A stretch of 64,000 nucleotides of DNA from Prunus persica (GCF_000346465.2 NC_034009.1:47485657-47549656); one strand, 5' to 3'. Shown: positions 39,201-50,610, counted from the first letter of the stretch. Numbers and translations are program-made. Notes: generated by a model from the sequence alone, not told the origin.

Positions 39201-39454
39201 ATTTCTGAAGAAACGTTGCTCTCTAAAGCATTATGGATCGATATGGGGTTCAAAAGGGTCGGATGTTTTTCAGGGCCTATGTTTAATCTATCAACATGGT
39301 CTGGTATTGAACTGGGCTACCTGGACCTCTTATTGGTCAACTCATGTAAGATATCATTTTGCAGGTTGAGATATTTATTCGGAAGTTAAATTCAATCCCA
39401 GCTTTCACTGCCAACCTAACTGTGGAGTCTTTCAACCGGCGAACGTTAACTTAA
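27291..39454 (+). CDS. MAD1: Spindle assembly checkpoint protein MAD1 (717 aa)
   Basis: Exons: 27291-27461, 27999-28098, 29392-29552, 30346-30543, 30620-30712, 30933-31046, 31803-32050, 32723-32894, 33551-33661, 33749-33952, 34073-34235, 34382-34472, 34847-34916, 37249-37377, 37575-37613, 39365-39454. All are GT-AG with consistent phase and give 717 residues (Arabidopsis At5g49880 is of similar size). The N-terminus is MIVRTPPAKKKR with a proline-rich stretch. Residues of about 60-600 are almost all predicted coiled coil. The conserved C-terminal globular domain follows: YKTVFADRISVFRRACCELFGY, FTLQSIYA, RKLNSIPAFTANLTVESFNRRT, close to the end of human MAD1. MAD1 recruits MAD2 to unattached kinetochores and sits at the nuclear envelope in interphase. 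I chose the ATG at 27291 because MI-RTPP is shared with Arabidopsis. Three late introns are long and contain transposon debris, yet the exons are intact. Confidence 0.95.
28625..28815 (+). mobile_element. TRIM/LTR scrap in MAD1 intron 2
   Basis: TGGTATCAGAGTGGAG at 28643 is an almost exact Met-tRNA primer-binding site. It is followed by a segment related to that at 3907. About 130 bases on, gTTGGAATATAAAAATAATAG with tgtcccacatcc (near 28757-28790) resembles the start of a downstream short LTR. Together they suggest a decayed TRIM of which the 3' half survives. Confidence 0.5.
35590..35682 (+). repeat. ~34-bp tandem repeat in MAD1 intron 13
   Basis: Units containing ATTCCACAAAAATATTGGTCTAAAATATA-type sequence are repeated about two and a half times, with little divergence. 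The intron lies between the exons ending at 34916 and starting at 37249. Confidence 0.8.
36840..36990 (+). mobile_element. LINE reverse-transcriptase tail scrap (zf-RVT-like) in a MAD1 intron
   Basis: One frame reads FCVMCKEEVESQLETLLHC, then after one stop GIWNNLFRGG. CxxC...HC followed by W-N is the signature of the zinc-binding end (zf-RVT) of plant non-LTR reverse transcriptases. It is broken by a stop near 36923 and has no RT core nearby, so it is a relic. The adjoining AT-rich DNA at 36130-36440 may belong to it but shows no clear domain. Confidence 0.55.
37672..38855. mobile_element. 1.18-kb terminal-inverted-repeat element in the last MAD1 intron
   Basis: The left end GGGAAATTTGCACAAAcACC is matched inverted at the right end (GGAAAATTTGCACAAAaACC on the minus strand). 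A second inverted block, TATTAGGGGTGTGT, lies 25-35 bases further in on both sides. Termini starting GGGAAA-TTTGCA are like those of Mutator-like elements. No clear 9-bp target duplication is visible (flanks ttttatgtt and ttaaaaagg), so class and exact ends are uncertain. The interior has an (ATT)n run at 38614-38633 and no transposase frame, so it is non-autonomous. Confidence 0.65.
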
Positions 39455-42400
39455 AACTAAGTGAACTACTCATCTATTTTGCGCTCAAAGTATGTTTCAA
39501 TGTCTCTTACAGATGAGTCACCAAGATTGTATATTTTACTTGTCATGTCTTCCCTAAATTGGTGATATGCGGGAAACATTGGCATATGCGTCTCTACGTT
39601 TGTGTTCCTGCATATAGACTTGAAAAGCAAATGTGCTGCTGATATATTGCGTGTATCTATCTTTGCCATTTCCCCAGACACTGTTAGCAGTAATTTTGTG
39701 AGTTACCATGGTAAAAACTTTCAAATATTTAATCCTGTGTGTAAATTCATTTAACAGGTAGATTGGTAGGCCCATTTTCTTTTCTATGCTATTATCCCAT
39801 TGCTATTATAAAATATTTAATCGGGCCCCATCTGTTGATAGCACACTAAAATTGCAGTTTTCAAAGAACCTAATGTGGTGCCATTTTCTGTTTTTTATTT
39901 TATTTTTAGTATATTTGTTTTGTGCTAAATTGATTGTTAACTTGTATTACCAAAGTAATAAAACATGCTATATGCACTTACGTATTCTATTGCACGCAAA
40001 GAAACCAAGAGAGATTGCAATGAGAGGGAGAGAATTTGTTTATCAACTGGTAGATGGCCAAGTATGCTTTTGGGTTTTTAAGATCTTTTATGGTCCTATT
40101 TCTAAACATGTATATAAAAAGAACCGAAGAAGGAAAATTACAAAACCGATTGCGAGAGTGATCCTAATTATGTCCCAAAATGTGCTTAATTATGTAGTAC
40201 CATATTAACTTTTCGATAAATAAATATGAATATGAATATGATGTAGAGTGTAACTTGATAGTTGAGAAAGCAAATGTCGTATGATATCATTTTCCAAGGA
40301 ATACAGCTTTTCCTTTCAATAATTTGGATTAGTAACTTAGAATCTCCTATGAGCAGTGACTTGAAATTGAATGGTGTCTAAGTTGTGTTGATGTCTGGAT
40401 CTGGTGGGGCTATCAACTGATGGCGCCTGAAGGTTGGGGCCACTAGCTAGGTTCAGGCCTTGCTCTTCTTTCCTTCCTATCGATGGGGGACAATTGGTCA
40501 TGTCCTAAGAGCATGGCACCTGGAGGCTGGAGGGTGTGCACACTTGTGGTGAACCCGTAGGTGATGTTGATTGTAATGCACCATCCTTCTCTATGCGTCC
40601 TTGCCACGTGAGCATGGCATCATGGAAACAAAGAGGGGTTGCTGGAATCAACTGCAGGGGTGCTTTTTTCGACTCATCCAACCAATTTCTTGTAAGATTA
40701 TAGCAGGGGTGGAGCTAGGATTCTATATGTGGGGAAGGGAGAAAACTTGGCCACAAGAGGATAGCATTATTTTACTATAACGCTAGGTCCAGTAGAAAAG
40801 TTATTGTGCGTGTCATAATATTATTAGTCTGAAATAGCAAAATAGTGCTTATATTGATTCCGCCCGTAGTCCGTTAGAAGTGGGCACTCATTCAATATGG
40901 CTATCCTGTGATTTTATGTCAAAGAAAATGCCGCAAATTTAGGTGTCAAAAGCTTCGTTTCTCTTGTGTTTCACTAATAGAGGTGTATATTTATTTAATT
41001 TACGTCCACCAGTGGTGTAGTAAAAGAGTGGGATAGGAATAGGATGATGGGATTTCAAAATGATGAGATGAGAGAATTTGAAACATCAAACATATGATTT
41101 ATTTTTCTAGAATCTGTAATACTTCTTGCATGGCGAACCTATCAAATATGATTCTAGCAAGATGAGATTTAAATATGGAATTTTTTGTTGTTGTTGGATG
41201 CATCAATTTGTAAGGGAGAATCATTGGTGATGCATCAAATATGACTAGGTGGTTGTAGTGGGCAGTGATGGTGACAGCAGTGGGAATGGTGGCGGAGTTT
41301 GTGACCTTAGTCCGTTGAATCGAGATTTTGGAACTCAGGTATTTGGATAGCATTTTAACTTTGGAATCTATGATAAGTTCCAAACCTTTTCACCCCAATT
41401 TATTTATATATAAAAATTTAATTTGGAACCCAAACAGCAAAAAAAATTGTAATGTCGTTATTGAAATGTGAAGAGTGTAGTTTCTCTGTCCACAAACACT
41501 TCATTAAAATGACAAGTATATACATATGTGTATAAATAAGAGTTTTAATTGAGGGACATTATTCTTATTGAGTCTATTTTGCATTGTATTTTAATGATTC
41601 GAATCGTTTATTTTTTCAAGTTGTTTCTCGAAAACTCACTCAATTATAAAGTCATGTAACGACTCAATGAAATGTTTGTCATTTTAGTGTTTTCTTCAGT
41701 AGATGTTCTAATGGTTTTTAATTTGTCTATTTATTTCACAAGGACAATATCTTTAAATCAAGACTTGAAAAAAATAGACGAGTTTCATCATTATGGTACA
41801 ATATGTACCGGACTTCACAATGTGTCTCACACATAAGAGTGTTTGAGAGATCTCTTAATAGAGGATCTTTGTGCATAAATGTATACGCATATACAAAGTG
41901 AACTTTGTGATTCTATATTGAGGAGATTGGCTAGTCGGCGAGAGAAAGAAGAAGAGGAATTTTATATGTTGCCGTCATAAGCGAATAATGTGAAAATGTC
42001 ATGGGGTGGCAGAAAAACTGTCCATGCGTGGATAGATTATAGATAGCCGTCTCACATGGTCATTGACCCATATCAATCAGTTAATGCCTAAGCATGATGA
42101 GCATTATAAAGAAAATAATAAAGATTTTCCATTTTCAACTGAGTTGCAGTTGCAGTTGCAGAGCTTTGATGATAAACCATTTACAAATATTTATTTATTT
42201 ATTGGTTTGCATGACTTAGCTAGTAGCTATCGTCGCCTCTTTCTTTCTACACAAGCGAAGAGATGAAGAGACGAAGAGATGAAGAGATGAAGAGATGAAG
42301 AGAAGAAAAAGGAAAGGGAAAGTGAGTGGAAAGTAAGAGTGCAAGCCCACCTACCGCCACCAATTACTTCATCAATCCAAGCGGAGAGCCTTTTTTGTTT

Positions 42401-44070
42401 GACCTTAACAAAAACATTCCTGCAGATTTTGAAAATCGTCTGGTGCTTTGAATTTGTTTATGCCGCTCTCGCTCTTTTCATTCGTCCAGACTCCAACAAA
42501 AGTGGCTTTTTGGTTTTTGATATAGGGTAGGGGGGGAGGGTTATGACTTATGTCCAAGTTCAGCCTACTTCTGACCTATTTGGTGTGTTGACTTTTTTCA
42601 AGCACACACATACACCACAAACAAAACCCCCGCCAAGTCCAAGAGTTGAAAATCACACCAACTTTTGGTCCACTGTTTGCTTGCTGCATCTTCCGTGGCC
42701 TACGTGGCTGCAAGCCTACGAACACAAACCCCCAATTCGAACGCAATTATGCCTTCAACAACGTCAATGTCATTGCAATGCTAATGCGCCAGCCAACATA
42801 TAGGCCAGGACACAAAGCCCTAATGGTACATATCAAGGTCTCGGTGCTATTAGTAATGAAATCACTAGTTGTAATTTATTTTGTTAAGTTTTTGATACAG
42901 CAGTTTATTCATTTGTAATGTTGCTGTTTATAAATAGTGTTTTTTTGGCATGAGTAGCACTAGCTTGTTCCCAAACCTTCATGCATGTTCCTTGATCAAT
43001 ATATAATATATATCCATAATAATTCTGATTTCATAAAGCAGTTTCTCATATCTTCCATTGTGTGGACTGGAAAAGCGCAAGAGCAAGAATAATGCTCATC
43101 TCCCAAATTAAAGGTATATTTGTTCAAAAGTAGTCTACAAACGTGAGAATAAGAAAAGTGGTAAAGATAAAGAAGAGATATAGTGGGGGAGAAAACGAGT
43201 ATATGTAGTCCCCGCCGGAAGGGTCCCCTTTTTACTTGTACTAGTGCATGCACACACGAAAAACATTGTGACTTGTGAAAACTATATATATATAGGGCAG
43301 GTTCATTTGGAGTCCCGCAAAACACTCTTTCATTATCAACTCCAAATTGTGTTGGAGGAGCAAGGAGCTTCAACTTTTCCCAAAAGTCATGCCGCAACTT
43401 TTTCCTTTTCCAAAGAAGAAATATATAACAACTAAAATTGAAGCAGCGCAATTCCTCCAAAAGTTAATGATCAAACTGTTGATTGAGGGGTTGAATTGGA
43501 GGAGTAAAAATAGGCTTTTTCACTTTCTCTTAATGGTCAAGTTAAAAACACAGAAGAAACACCTTTTCAATATGGATATGGGTTTGAATGTGTCGTAGGA
43601 AAACAGAATACCACTTGCAATATGTGTGTGTTGGGATCCACTTAGGATTCATATGTTGTGTCTCCACTTTGTCTCCCGCTTTTCAATTTCTCTAGACATC
43701 TTTCCTTGTACTTGAACATCAAACCGTCTTTACACCAAACATTATAAAAAATTAAAGCATATACTGTATTGGTAGCCATGAATTTGAGCAACTACTGTTC
43801 ATATAGTCATTCTTTTATTGCCAAGTAAAGGTATGGTTTTCATTAGGAAGTAAATGTAAGGGTCCATTTGGATAGAATGATTCCAAATTTAGGGATTTGG
43901 ATGACACTATAATCTTTGTATGTCAAGATTTGAAAGAGAGAGAAAATAAAAAAGACAAATGGATTTCAAATGACTTATTGCATATAGTCATTTCCATATT
44001 CTAAATTTACTACATTTAGTAAATCTTGATATACATGGATTGTAGGATTCTAAGTTTTAAGACTAGTTTT
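39455..44070. other. MAD1 3' UTR and a 4.6-kb gene-poor intergenic region
   Basis: The first few hundred bases after 39454 should be MAD1 3' UTR. The rest is AT-rich without supported genes. Open frames at 42543-42918 and 42996-43460 (minus) have compositional content only. A minisatellite of AAGAGATG units occupies about 42255-42304. Transposon-like phrases occur near 43860 and 41840, but no ends could be paired. Confidence 0.5.
42255..42304 (+). repeat. (GAAGAGAT)n minisatellite
   Basis: About six 8-base units (AAGAGATG with one ACG variant), followed by A/G-rich sequence to 42325. No gene depends on it. Confidence 0.9.
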
Positions 44071-44189
44071 TGTTGGAGTTTTTATTGAAAGCGTTTTCAA
44101 TGAAAGCACTTTTGTTAGAAGCACACAATTATATATATATATATATATATTATTTGAAAGTTCAAGTGCACCTTGGAAAAGAACAAAAA

Positions 44190-44336
44190 CGTGTTTCTAG
44201 TCTAGTGAAAAAGGGCATTAACTTGCAGACTAGTGGTTTCAAGTTCGAACCCCATGACACCTTGATAGTGTGTGTTATTAGAAACCTCCTTCCCTTTGTA
44301 ATTTAGACTATTGTTTTTGTATTTTATATATAAAAA
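44190..44336 (+). mobile_element. tRNA-derived SINE, copy 1
   Basis: An RNA polymerase III B box (GGTTTCAAGTTCGAACCCC, 44235-44253) lies downstream of an A-box-like TCTAGTGaaAAAGGG. A short body follows, ending gtaaTTTAGACTATTg and then an A/T-rich tail. The tail motif TTTAGACTAT and the B-box region are shared with the copy near 59010. The rest does not fold as a tRNA, so this is a SINE rather than a tRNA gene. It sits within a larger AT-rich element with repeated gaAGCACtt phrases (44068-44470). Confidence 0.65.
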
Positions 44337-44499
44337 AGTGCTTCTTGACAAAATATAGTTGGAAGTACTTCTAAAAAAAAAACTTGTAAGTGCTTCTAAA
44401 AGAAGCACATTACCCATAAATAGTTGAACGTGTTTTTGGCTATTTGAAAACCTTTTTTGACCCTGTAGAAGCACTGTGGAAAAAAAAAAGTCATAAGCC

Positions 44500-44548
44500 A
44501 AAAATAAAAATAAAAATAAAAATAAAAATAAAAATAAAAATAAAAATA
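44500..44548 (+). repeat. (AAAAAT)n microsatellite
   Basis: About eight AAAAAT units in a row, 430 bases upstream of the NPF start codon. Likely length-polymorphic. Confidence 0.95.
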
Positions 44549-44670
44549 TTAGGACTCTGACATTTGGTGTTGATATAGATGGTTTAATAAGATCATTTTA
44601 TTGCTTGAATAAGTTGGAAGTTTGGACTGCAAAGAGAGCACATTAATGGATTTCCTGGTGGAAGTGTTAT

Positions 44671-44678
44671 CCACGTGG
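44671..44678. promoter_or_regulatory. Palindromic G-box / ABRE core upstream of the NPF gene
   Basis: CCACGTGG is a perfect palindrome containing the CACGTG G-box and ACGTGG ABRE core, bound by bZIP (ABF) or bHLH factors. It lies about 40 bases upstream of a TATA box and 255 bases before the ATG. The gene's closest remembered relative imports ABA, so ABA control is plausible but unproven. Confidence 0.5.
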
Positions 44679-44714
44679 TTATAGTGCGTGTGGATTAATA
44701 TTTCCAAGGAGCAT

Positions 44715-44724
44715 GGCTTATAAA
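44715..44724 (+). promoter_or_regulatory. TATA box of the NPF gene
   Basis: CTTATAAATT is the only strong TATA match within 250 bases of the ATG at 44930. It would put transcription start near 44747 and give a leader of about 185 bases. The leader contains a duplicated CCTCCCTTCACAAGTCCCTC (44788-44807 and 44816-44835). Confidence 0.5.
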
Positions 44725-44929
44725 TTTAGAGCAACTACTTGCCATATATTCAGAAGTAGCTTGAGCAACGCAAGGGAACAACCTAGGCCTCCCTTCACAA
44801 GTCCCTCTCTTCCTCCCTCCCTTCACAAGTCCCTCCCTCCGTCGTTGCTTGTTTGGCGAAAGACATAGCCAACGGAGACTATACAAGGACGGCGGAATTA
44901 GCTAGAGAAGCAGGCTATAGCATAATTAT

Positions 44930-47900
44930 ATGGAAATGGAACAAAGGAGGCAGCTCCAGAATCACAAAGGTGAGGCCATGATCACATCTGAAATGGGCAA
45001 AGAAGACATCACTCTTGATTGGAGAGGCAGACCTTCCAATCCTACCAAGCATGGTGGGATGAGAGCTGCTGCATTTGTTCTTGGTATCGTCTTCTTCTTC
45101 TTACTTTGTCTTTGCTGTTTTCTCTTTTAGTACTTTTGTTTGTTCAATTTCTACATATAAATATATAAGCAAAGCATGTTCTCTTCATGCATACCCATAC
45201 ATATTACATACACAACTCAACTGGGTTTCTTGGTTAAGTTGATACCCTTCAAATCAAAAGGGATTAATTTTGTATTGCTTAAGTACGCATTAAGTACTTA
45301 ATTACTCTTGTTATTAAGCAAACCTATGGAGCTAGTTTTTTTTCTTTTTTTCCCGTTTAGTAAGTTGGTACTGTATTTGTTTGTTTATGATATTATTATT
45401 TTCGTTTTCAGGACTTCAATCATTTGAGATAATGGGAATTGCAGCAGTTGGGAACAACCTCATAACATACGTGATAAATGAGATGCACTTTTCTCTATCA
45501 AAATCCGCCAACATAGTGACAAACTTTATTGGAACTGTCTTTCTCTTGGCCCTTGTTGGTGGCTACCTCTCTGATTCTTATCTTGGGAGTTTCTGGACCA
45601 TGCTTATCTTTGGCTTTGTCGAACTTTCGGTGAGAGCTCAGCCAGCCACCTTTCCCTCACATCATTTCACCCTTTTTTTTTTTTTTTTTCTTTCTCTCCC
45701 ACCACTTTTAATTTTGTCTCTATTCAAGCAAGAAAATTGTTTTTGTGCATATGAGCATATGAACAATAAACACCCTTCAGTTATTAAATGACATGTGTTC
45801 GAATTTGGTGATAAATTTAATTTCATAACCCAAGTGTTGAAAGATTAATTAATTTATTGGGTTTGATTGATGACTTGACTGAATATAAATTTTATGATAA
45901 ATGCATACGCAATTAATTAATTGTTTCTATGATATGTGTTGTGAACAGGGTTTCATATTACTCTCAGTCCAAGCTCATATTCCCCAGCTGAAGCCACCCC
46001 CATGCAATAACATAGCTGCTGCTGATAATGGAGAAGAGTGTATAGAAGCAAAAGGCTTCAAGTCATTAATCTTCTTTGTAGCACTTTACTTGGTGGCAAT
46101 AGGGAGTGGATGTGTGAAGCCCAACATGATTGCTCATGGGGCTGACCAATTCAACCCAGAAATCCCCAAGCAGTCCAAGAAACTCTCCACCTACTTCAAT
46201 GCTGCCTATTTTGCCTTTTCTATGGGTGAACTCATTGCCCTCACCCTTCTTGTTTGGGTCCAGACTCATTCTGGCATGGATGTTGGCTTTGGAGTCTCAG
46301 CAGCTGCCATGGCAATGGGATTGATAAGCTTGGTTTCTGGTACCTTATATTACAGGAACAAGCCCCCTCAAGGAAGCATTTTCACCCCCATTGCTCAAGT
46401 AATAATTCATTTTCTCAATTATACCTATATACCTTTTCAATCGATACAACCTCATACTCGATATCTTCAGTATAAAAATACACTGTAGATTGATATTCAG
46501 TACCAACCAATTGCTATCGTATTATACATATGTGGAGCCTTAAAAGTTATATATAATCGGTTATACTGTTTGATACGCATCTATAGGTATGCAATTTTGT
46601 TTGCTTATGATGTTTAAAAAGACTGGTTACATGATGCATGTGGGTTTGTCGAATATGAGATTGTGTAGATGCATGTAACAAATCTCTTTTGTTATTATCC
46701 TTTTCAGGTTTTTGTGGCTGCAACACTAAAGAGAAAGCAGGTTCGTCCATCCAATCCACAGTTGCTTCATGGAAGCCAAAACAATGTGCCAAATGACACA
46801 ACCACTTTCTCTACTGACGCTGGCAGTTTTCTTCACACTGAAAAGTTCAGGTAAATATATAATTAATAACATGTTTATCTTTCTTTCTATAATCCCATGC
46901 ATCGTGCATGTCTTCTGAATTTTGTATTCACATCTTTATATGTTGAAAACCAATAAAATAAATATAATAAGAGAATTCGAATTTCCAACGATTCCTTTCC
47001 CAGTTTTTTATTACTACTTTAAAATTTTATTTTGGTGATATCATGATGATTAATTTTATACCAGGTTCCTGGACAAGGCCTGCATTAAAATGCAAGATGG
47101 CACTAATACAAAGGAAAGCCCATGGAGATTGTGCACCGTCACTCAAGTGAAGCAAGTGAAAATACTGCTTTCTGTTATCCCAATTTTTGCTTCCACCATA
47201 GTTTTCAATACCATTTTGGCTCAGCTTCAAACTTTCTCAGTCCAACAAGGAAGTATGATGGACACCAAACTCACCAAATCCTTCCATATCCCTCCAGCCT
47301 CACTCCAATCTATCCCTTACGTCATGCTCATCGCCGTCGTCCCTCTCTACGACACTTTCTTTGTCCCTTTCGCTCGAAAATTCACCGGTCATGATTCAGG
47401 AATCTCCCCATTAAAGAGGATAGGATTTGGGCTCTTTTTGGCAACCTTTTCAATGATTGCAGCTGCCATCATGGAGGAGAAGAGAAGAGATGCAGCAGTG
47501 AATTCAAACAAAATCTTGTCCATTTTTTGGATCACCCCACAGTTCTTGATCTTTGGATTATCAGAAATGTTCACAGCTGTAGGTCTTATTGAGTTCTTTT
47601 ACAAGCAATCCTTGAAAGGGATGCAAGCATTTTTAACTGCAGTGACTTATTGCTCATATTCATTTGGGTTTTATCTAAGCTCCCTCCTGGTGTCTCTGGT
47701 GAACAACATCACCTCCTCATCAAGCTCTTCAGGTGGTGGTGGTTGGCTTGGTGACAATAATCTCAACAAGGACAGATTAGACCTTTTCTATTGGTTGTTG
47801 GCAGGCCTTAGCTTCCTCAACTTCCTCAACTATTTGTTTTGGTCTAATTGGTACTCCCATAACCCATCTTCATCAGCATCAAGTGCGCCAGGGAATGAGA

Positions 47901-47953
47901 CTCCCATGGAGGATTATAACCATTATAGATTGGATGATAATAATATACCATAA
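44930..47953 (+). CDS. NRT1/PTR family transporter, NPF4 type (NRT1.2/AIT1-like, 617 aa)
   Basis: Exons 44930-45083, 45412-45629, 45949-46398, 46708-46850 and 47065-47953 join in phase to 617 residues. The sequence has about 12 hydrophobic segments and the NPF order: WRGRPSNPTKHGGMRAA before TM1, FEIMGIAAVGNN in TM1, YLSDSYLGSFWT, and GSGCVKPNMIAHGADQF. The central loop begins near KRKQVRPS and is followed by FLDKACIKMQD, SPWRLCTVTQVKQVK and, near the C-terminus, SEMFTAVGLIEFFYKQS. Remembered similarity is highest to Arabidopsis NPF4.6 (NRT1.2/AIT1, 585 aa), a plasma-membrane proton-coupled transporter of nitrate and ABA. TM1 has FEIMGIAAVG in place of the common ExxER/K motif, as I recall for NPF4.6, so it is probably a subfamily trait. 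A Ser/Gly-rich stretch (SSSSSSGGGG) before the last helix is an extra. Substrate cannot be decided from sequence; NPF4.5 or NPF4.7 are alternatives. Confidence 0.93.
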
Positions 47954-48061
47954 AGTTATAATAAGTAATCTATGTAACGTTACACTTCATTTTATATAGG
48001 GGGTAGGTCATCTTGTAATTTAATAATATATATATATATATATGTAACTATGAATGAAGGC

Positions 48062-48067
48062 AATAAA
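48062..48067 (+). terminator. Candidate poly(A) signal of the NPF gene
   Basis: AATAAA lies 110 bases after the NPF stop codon, downstream of a (TA)n run at 48025-48042. The spacing is normal for a plant 3' UTR. Confidence 0.5.
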
Positions 48068-48612
48068 AAATAGGGCTCGAATGAGGCTCTCATATGTGCC
48101 TGCCTTTTTCTAATATGCGTATATACAGAAACATGCCATGCATAAGGGCACCCTTATAGTTTTGGAAACTGATAAGTTTTATATAGCACTTCAGTTGAGA
48201 GATTCCTCAAATAAATATATACGTTAGTTTATTTTCTTATTAAAAGAAAAGCACGTATATACAACTTTCTTAAAAAAGAAACTAAAGTCGAAGATGTATT
48301 GGAAAGCACATAAAACTTCTCTTTAAAAAGAAACTAAATAATAAGATGGTCCGGGGAAAAATAAAAAGGGATGAACTTTAGAGGACTAGCTTGCAAGTCC
48401 TTAATTTGATATCAGTTGGTCCAAACATGTATGGGAATTTGTCTTTAACAAGATGCAATTAATATACATAATACATTTTGTTTGCAAGGAAGGAATTTGA
48501 TGATGAGTTGATAACAAAAGGAGGATCATCGTGCCTTATCCTTTGATTCTTTGAATGTCATAAAGGGAATACGCAAGTGGTGGGCTAGTGATGATATGTT
48601 ACTTGAAATTAA

Positions 48613-48661
48613 GAGGGAGGGAGGGAGGGAGGGAGGGGAGGGGGGGAGGAGGGAGGGAGGG
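48613..48661 (+). repeat. G-rich (GGGA)n tract with G-quadruplex potential
   Basis: About 48 bases made almost only of GGGA/GGAGG units, with at least nine GGG runs separated by single A bases. This pattern meets the usual rule for intramolecular G-quadruplexes. It lies about 660 bases beyond the NPF stop. Confidence 0.85.
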
Positions 48662-49179
48662 TCCTTTAGAGAAAATCTAACAACCATGATGTGATGCATG
48701 CAGCATATGGGACATCATAATGAATAAGGCCTCAAAAGAAAAAAGTCAAAAAGAAAAAAAGTAAGAGAGAGAGAGATGTAATCAATTAAAAAGTAAACTA
48801 ACAGAGAAGTTTGTTCCCATTTTGATGTTGTTAGTCAACCATTATACCTTTCTACAAAGGGACATGTCCCAAACATGTTTTGATGTTGGTGCGCTATTTA
48901 CATGTATGTAAATGTAATATAGGGGGCCCCTTGCTATATGCTTGTAGATTGTAATTTAAGAGACCATTCGGAAATGCTACATATTCATATGTTGGCCAAA
49001 ACGTTAGCATGTCGCCAACCCCAACCCCAACCAGAAAAGAAACAAGGACGACGACTTATTCATAATTTCATGGAAGGAAGAAAACTCATTCGCTCATGGA
49101 TATCTGCATATCTCATATATCTCATATATCTCATATATCTATATAATAGCTTAAACCACTAACTACATTATATATCCAT

Positions 49180-49208
49180 CATCACTCATCACTCATCACT
49201 CATCACTC
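49180..49208 (+). repeat. (ATCACTC)n minisatellite
   Basis: Four 7-base units in a row; the TATATCTCA-type run at 49111-49142 is a separate simple repeat. The unit is too short for a CRISPR or telomere interpretation. Confidence 0.9.
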
Positions 49209-49869
49209 CACTTTCACTGTGTTCTCTTTAAAGACCAGACATTATAAGCGAGGATAATGGGGTGCAGGTGCAGCAGCCACACAAATCTTTTTCGTTATAT
49301 TCTTCTCATTATTATTTTTTTGTAACTCTGTTTACACCCAAAAATTGTCTCTGGATACTTAAAAATATTCTTTGGAAACCCCTAACCAGCAGGGTGAGCT
49401 GTAGCGCAAGAGGCTTTGTTCATCAAGGACATTGTTGTAAGAACTTTCATGCTTTTCTAACCCTAATACTAACCTTGATCTGACATGGTTATAAAAGATC
49501 TTCTTCTCCTCATGCAGCTCTCTCTAACTCTTTTCCTAGATGGGGTGAGATTTATGTATGAGTGTGTGTTATAACTAAGAGGAAAGGGACTTCTATTTAT
49601 ATGCAATCAACCCTAGTGTCTTACCCATGAAGAAACATTCAAGTAGTCCGATTTACATTATGTTAGATTAAGTTAAATTCAATCCATATGAAATAGGGAA
49701 GTATCACAATCCTTGCTTAACTTGTATGGATTGAAATAATGGCCCCGTGCATGGTTTGGATGGTTCACTATACCAATGAAGAAGAATAGTTTCAAGCAGA
49801 GTAACTCAAATAACCACTTTAATAATATATGTTGATCACATGATTATTACTGGGTATGACGAACAAGAA

Positions 49870-50388
49870 ATATCTTAGCTGCAAGACAATTTGGCCACTG
49901 AGTTTGATGGCTATACAGATGCAGTTGGACAGGAAGTGTGACAGATATGAGATCCACATTCGGTTACTTCACATTCATGGGAGGTAATTTGGCTACATAG
50001 AGGAGCAAGAAACATAAGTGGGTAGCCCTATTCAGTGTCGAAGCTGAGTTTAGAGGTATGACTAAAGGAATTTGTGAACTCCTTTGGTCAAAGAAGTTAC
50101 TTACTCAACTTAGGTATGGACCTACATCAATGATGAATCTTTTTGTGATAATAAGGCGGACATAACTATTGCACGTAATCTAGTTCAACATGATCATACC
50201 AAACATGTTGAGGTGAATGGATATTTCATCACATAGAAGCTCGAGGCTAGAGAGATTCAATTTCCTTTTATGAAATCCAAAGATCAGTTAGCAGGTATCT
50301 TGACAAAAGGCAGTTGCTAGTAGAGCGTTCACAATTCACTAGACAAGTTGGGAATCGGCGACATTTATGCACTAATTTTGAGGGAGAG
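49870..50388 (+). pseudogene. Copia retrotransposon RNase H relic
   Basis: Across several frames the plus strand reads the end of a Copia polyprotein: FDGYTDA, then VTDMRSTFGYFTFMGG, HKWVALFSVEAEFRGMTKG, CELLWSKKLL, MNLFCDNKA, ARNLVQHDHTKHVEV and FPFMKSKDQLAGILTK. These are the conserved RNase H segments of plant Ty1/Copia elements. At least three frameshifts and several stops break it. It ends at a polypurine tract (AGGGAGAG, 50381-50388) directly before an LTR. No reverse transcriptase, integrase or 5' LTR was found, so only the 3' end remains. Confidence 0.85.
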
Positions 50389-50610
50389 TGCTAGCGTGAC
50401 TTGTGGACTAATTAACTTTCTTTGCACACCAATGATTCCTGTCTTACTCTAAATAGAAATATGAATTTATTATTTTACTTGGCCACTAAGGCTCCGTTGT
50501 ATTATAAATATGACCTCCTATAATGAGAGGAATACACAGAATATTCTCACAAACAATATTCTCTCATATTTTAGCAGTAAAGAGAAGAGGTATTGAGTTT
50601 GTGTCCTACA
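50389..50610 (+). mobile_element. 3' LTR of the Copia relic (approximate end)
   Basis: TGCTAGCGTGACTTG starts immediately after the polypurine tract, as expected for a 3' LTR. It contains a TATA-like ATTATAAATATG near 50499. The right end is tentative: GTCCTACA at 50610 has a CA end, but no target duplication could be checked because the 5' half is gone. Confidence 0.6.

Larger units (their letters stand above)
48068..49850. other. Intergenic region downstream of the NPF gene
   Basis: AT-rich, with no supported gene. It holds a G-rich tract (48613-48661), a TATATCTCA-type tandem run (49111-49142) and an ATCACTC tandem run (49180-49208). The DNA from about 49600 onward may already be retrotransposon, since it leads into the Copia relic. 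Confidence 0.45.

Noticed and set aside
39466..39681. 71-codon minus-strand frame just after the MAD1 stop
   Set aside because: It overlaps the MAD1 3' UTR, has no recognisable domain and no promoter context.
42996..43460. 154-codon minus-strand frame in the intergenic region
   Set aside because: Composition is that of translated AT-rich DNA, with no family resemblance.
44235..44253. tRNA gene suggested by a B box
   Set aside because: No acceptor-stem pairing or anticodon arm can be formed; SINE features explain it better.
49111..49208. CRISPR-like short repeats
   Set aside because: These are simple tandem repeats of 7-9 bases without spacers, in plant nuclear DNA.
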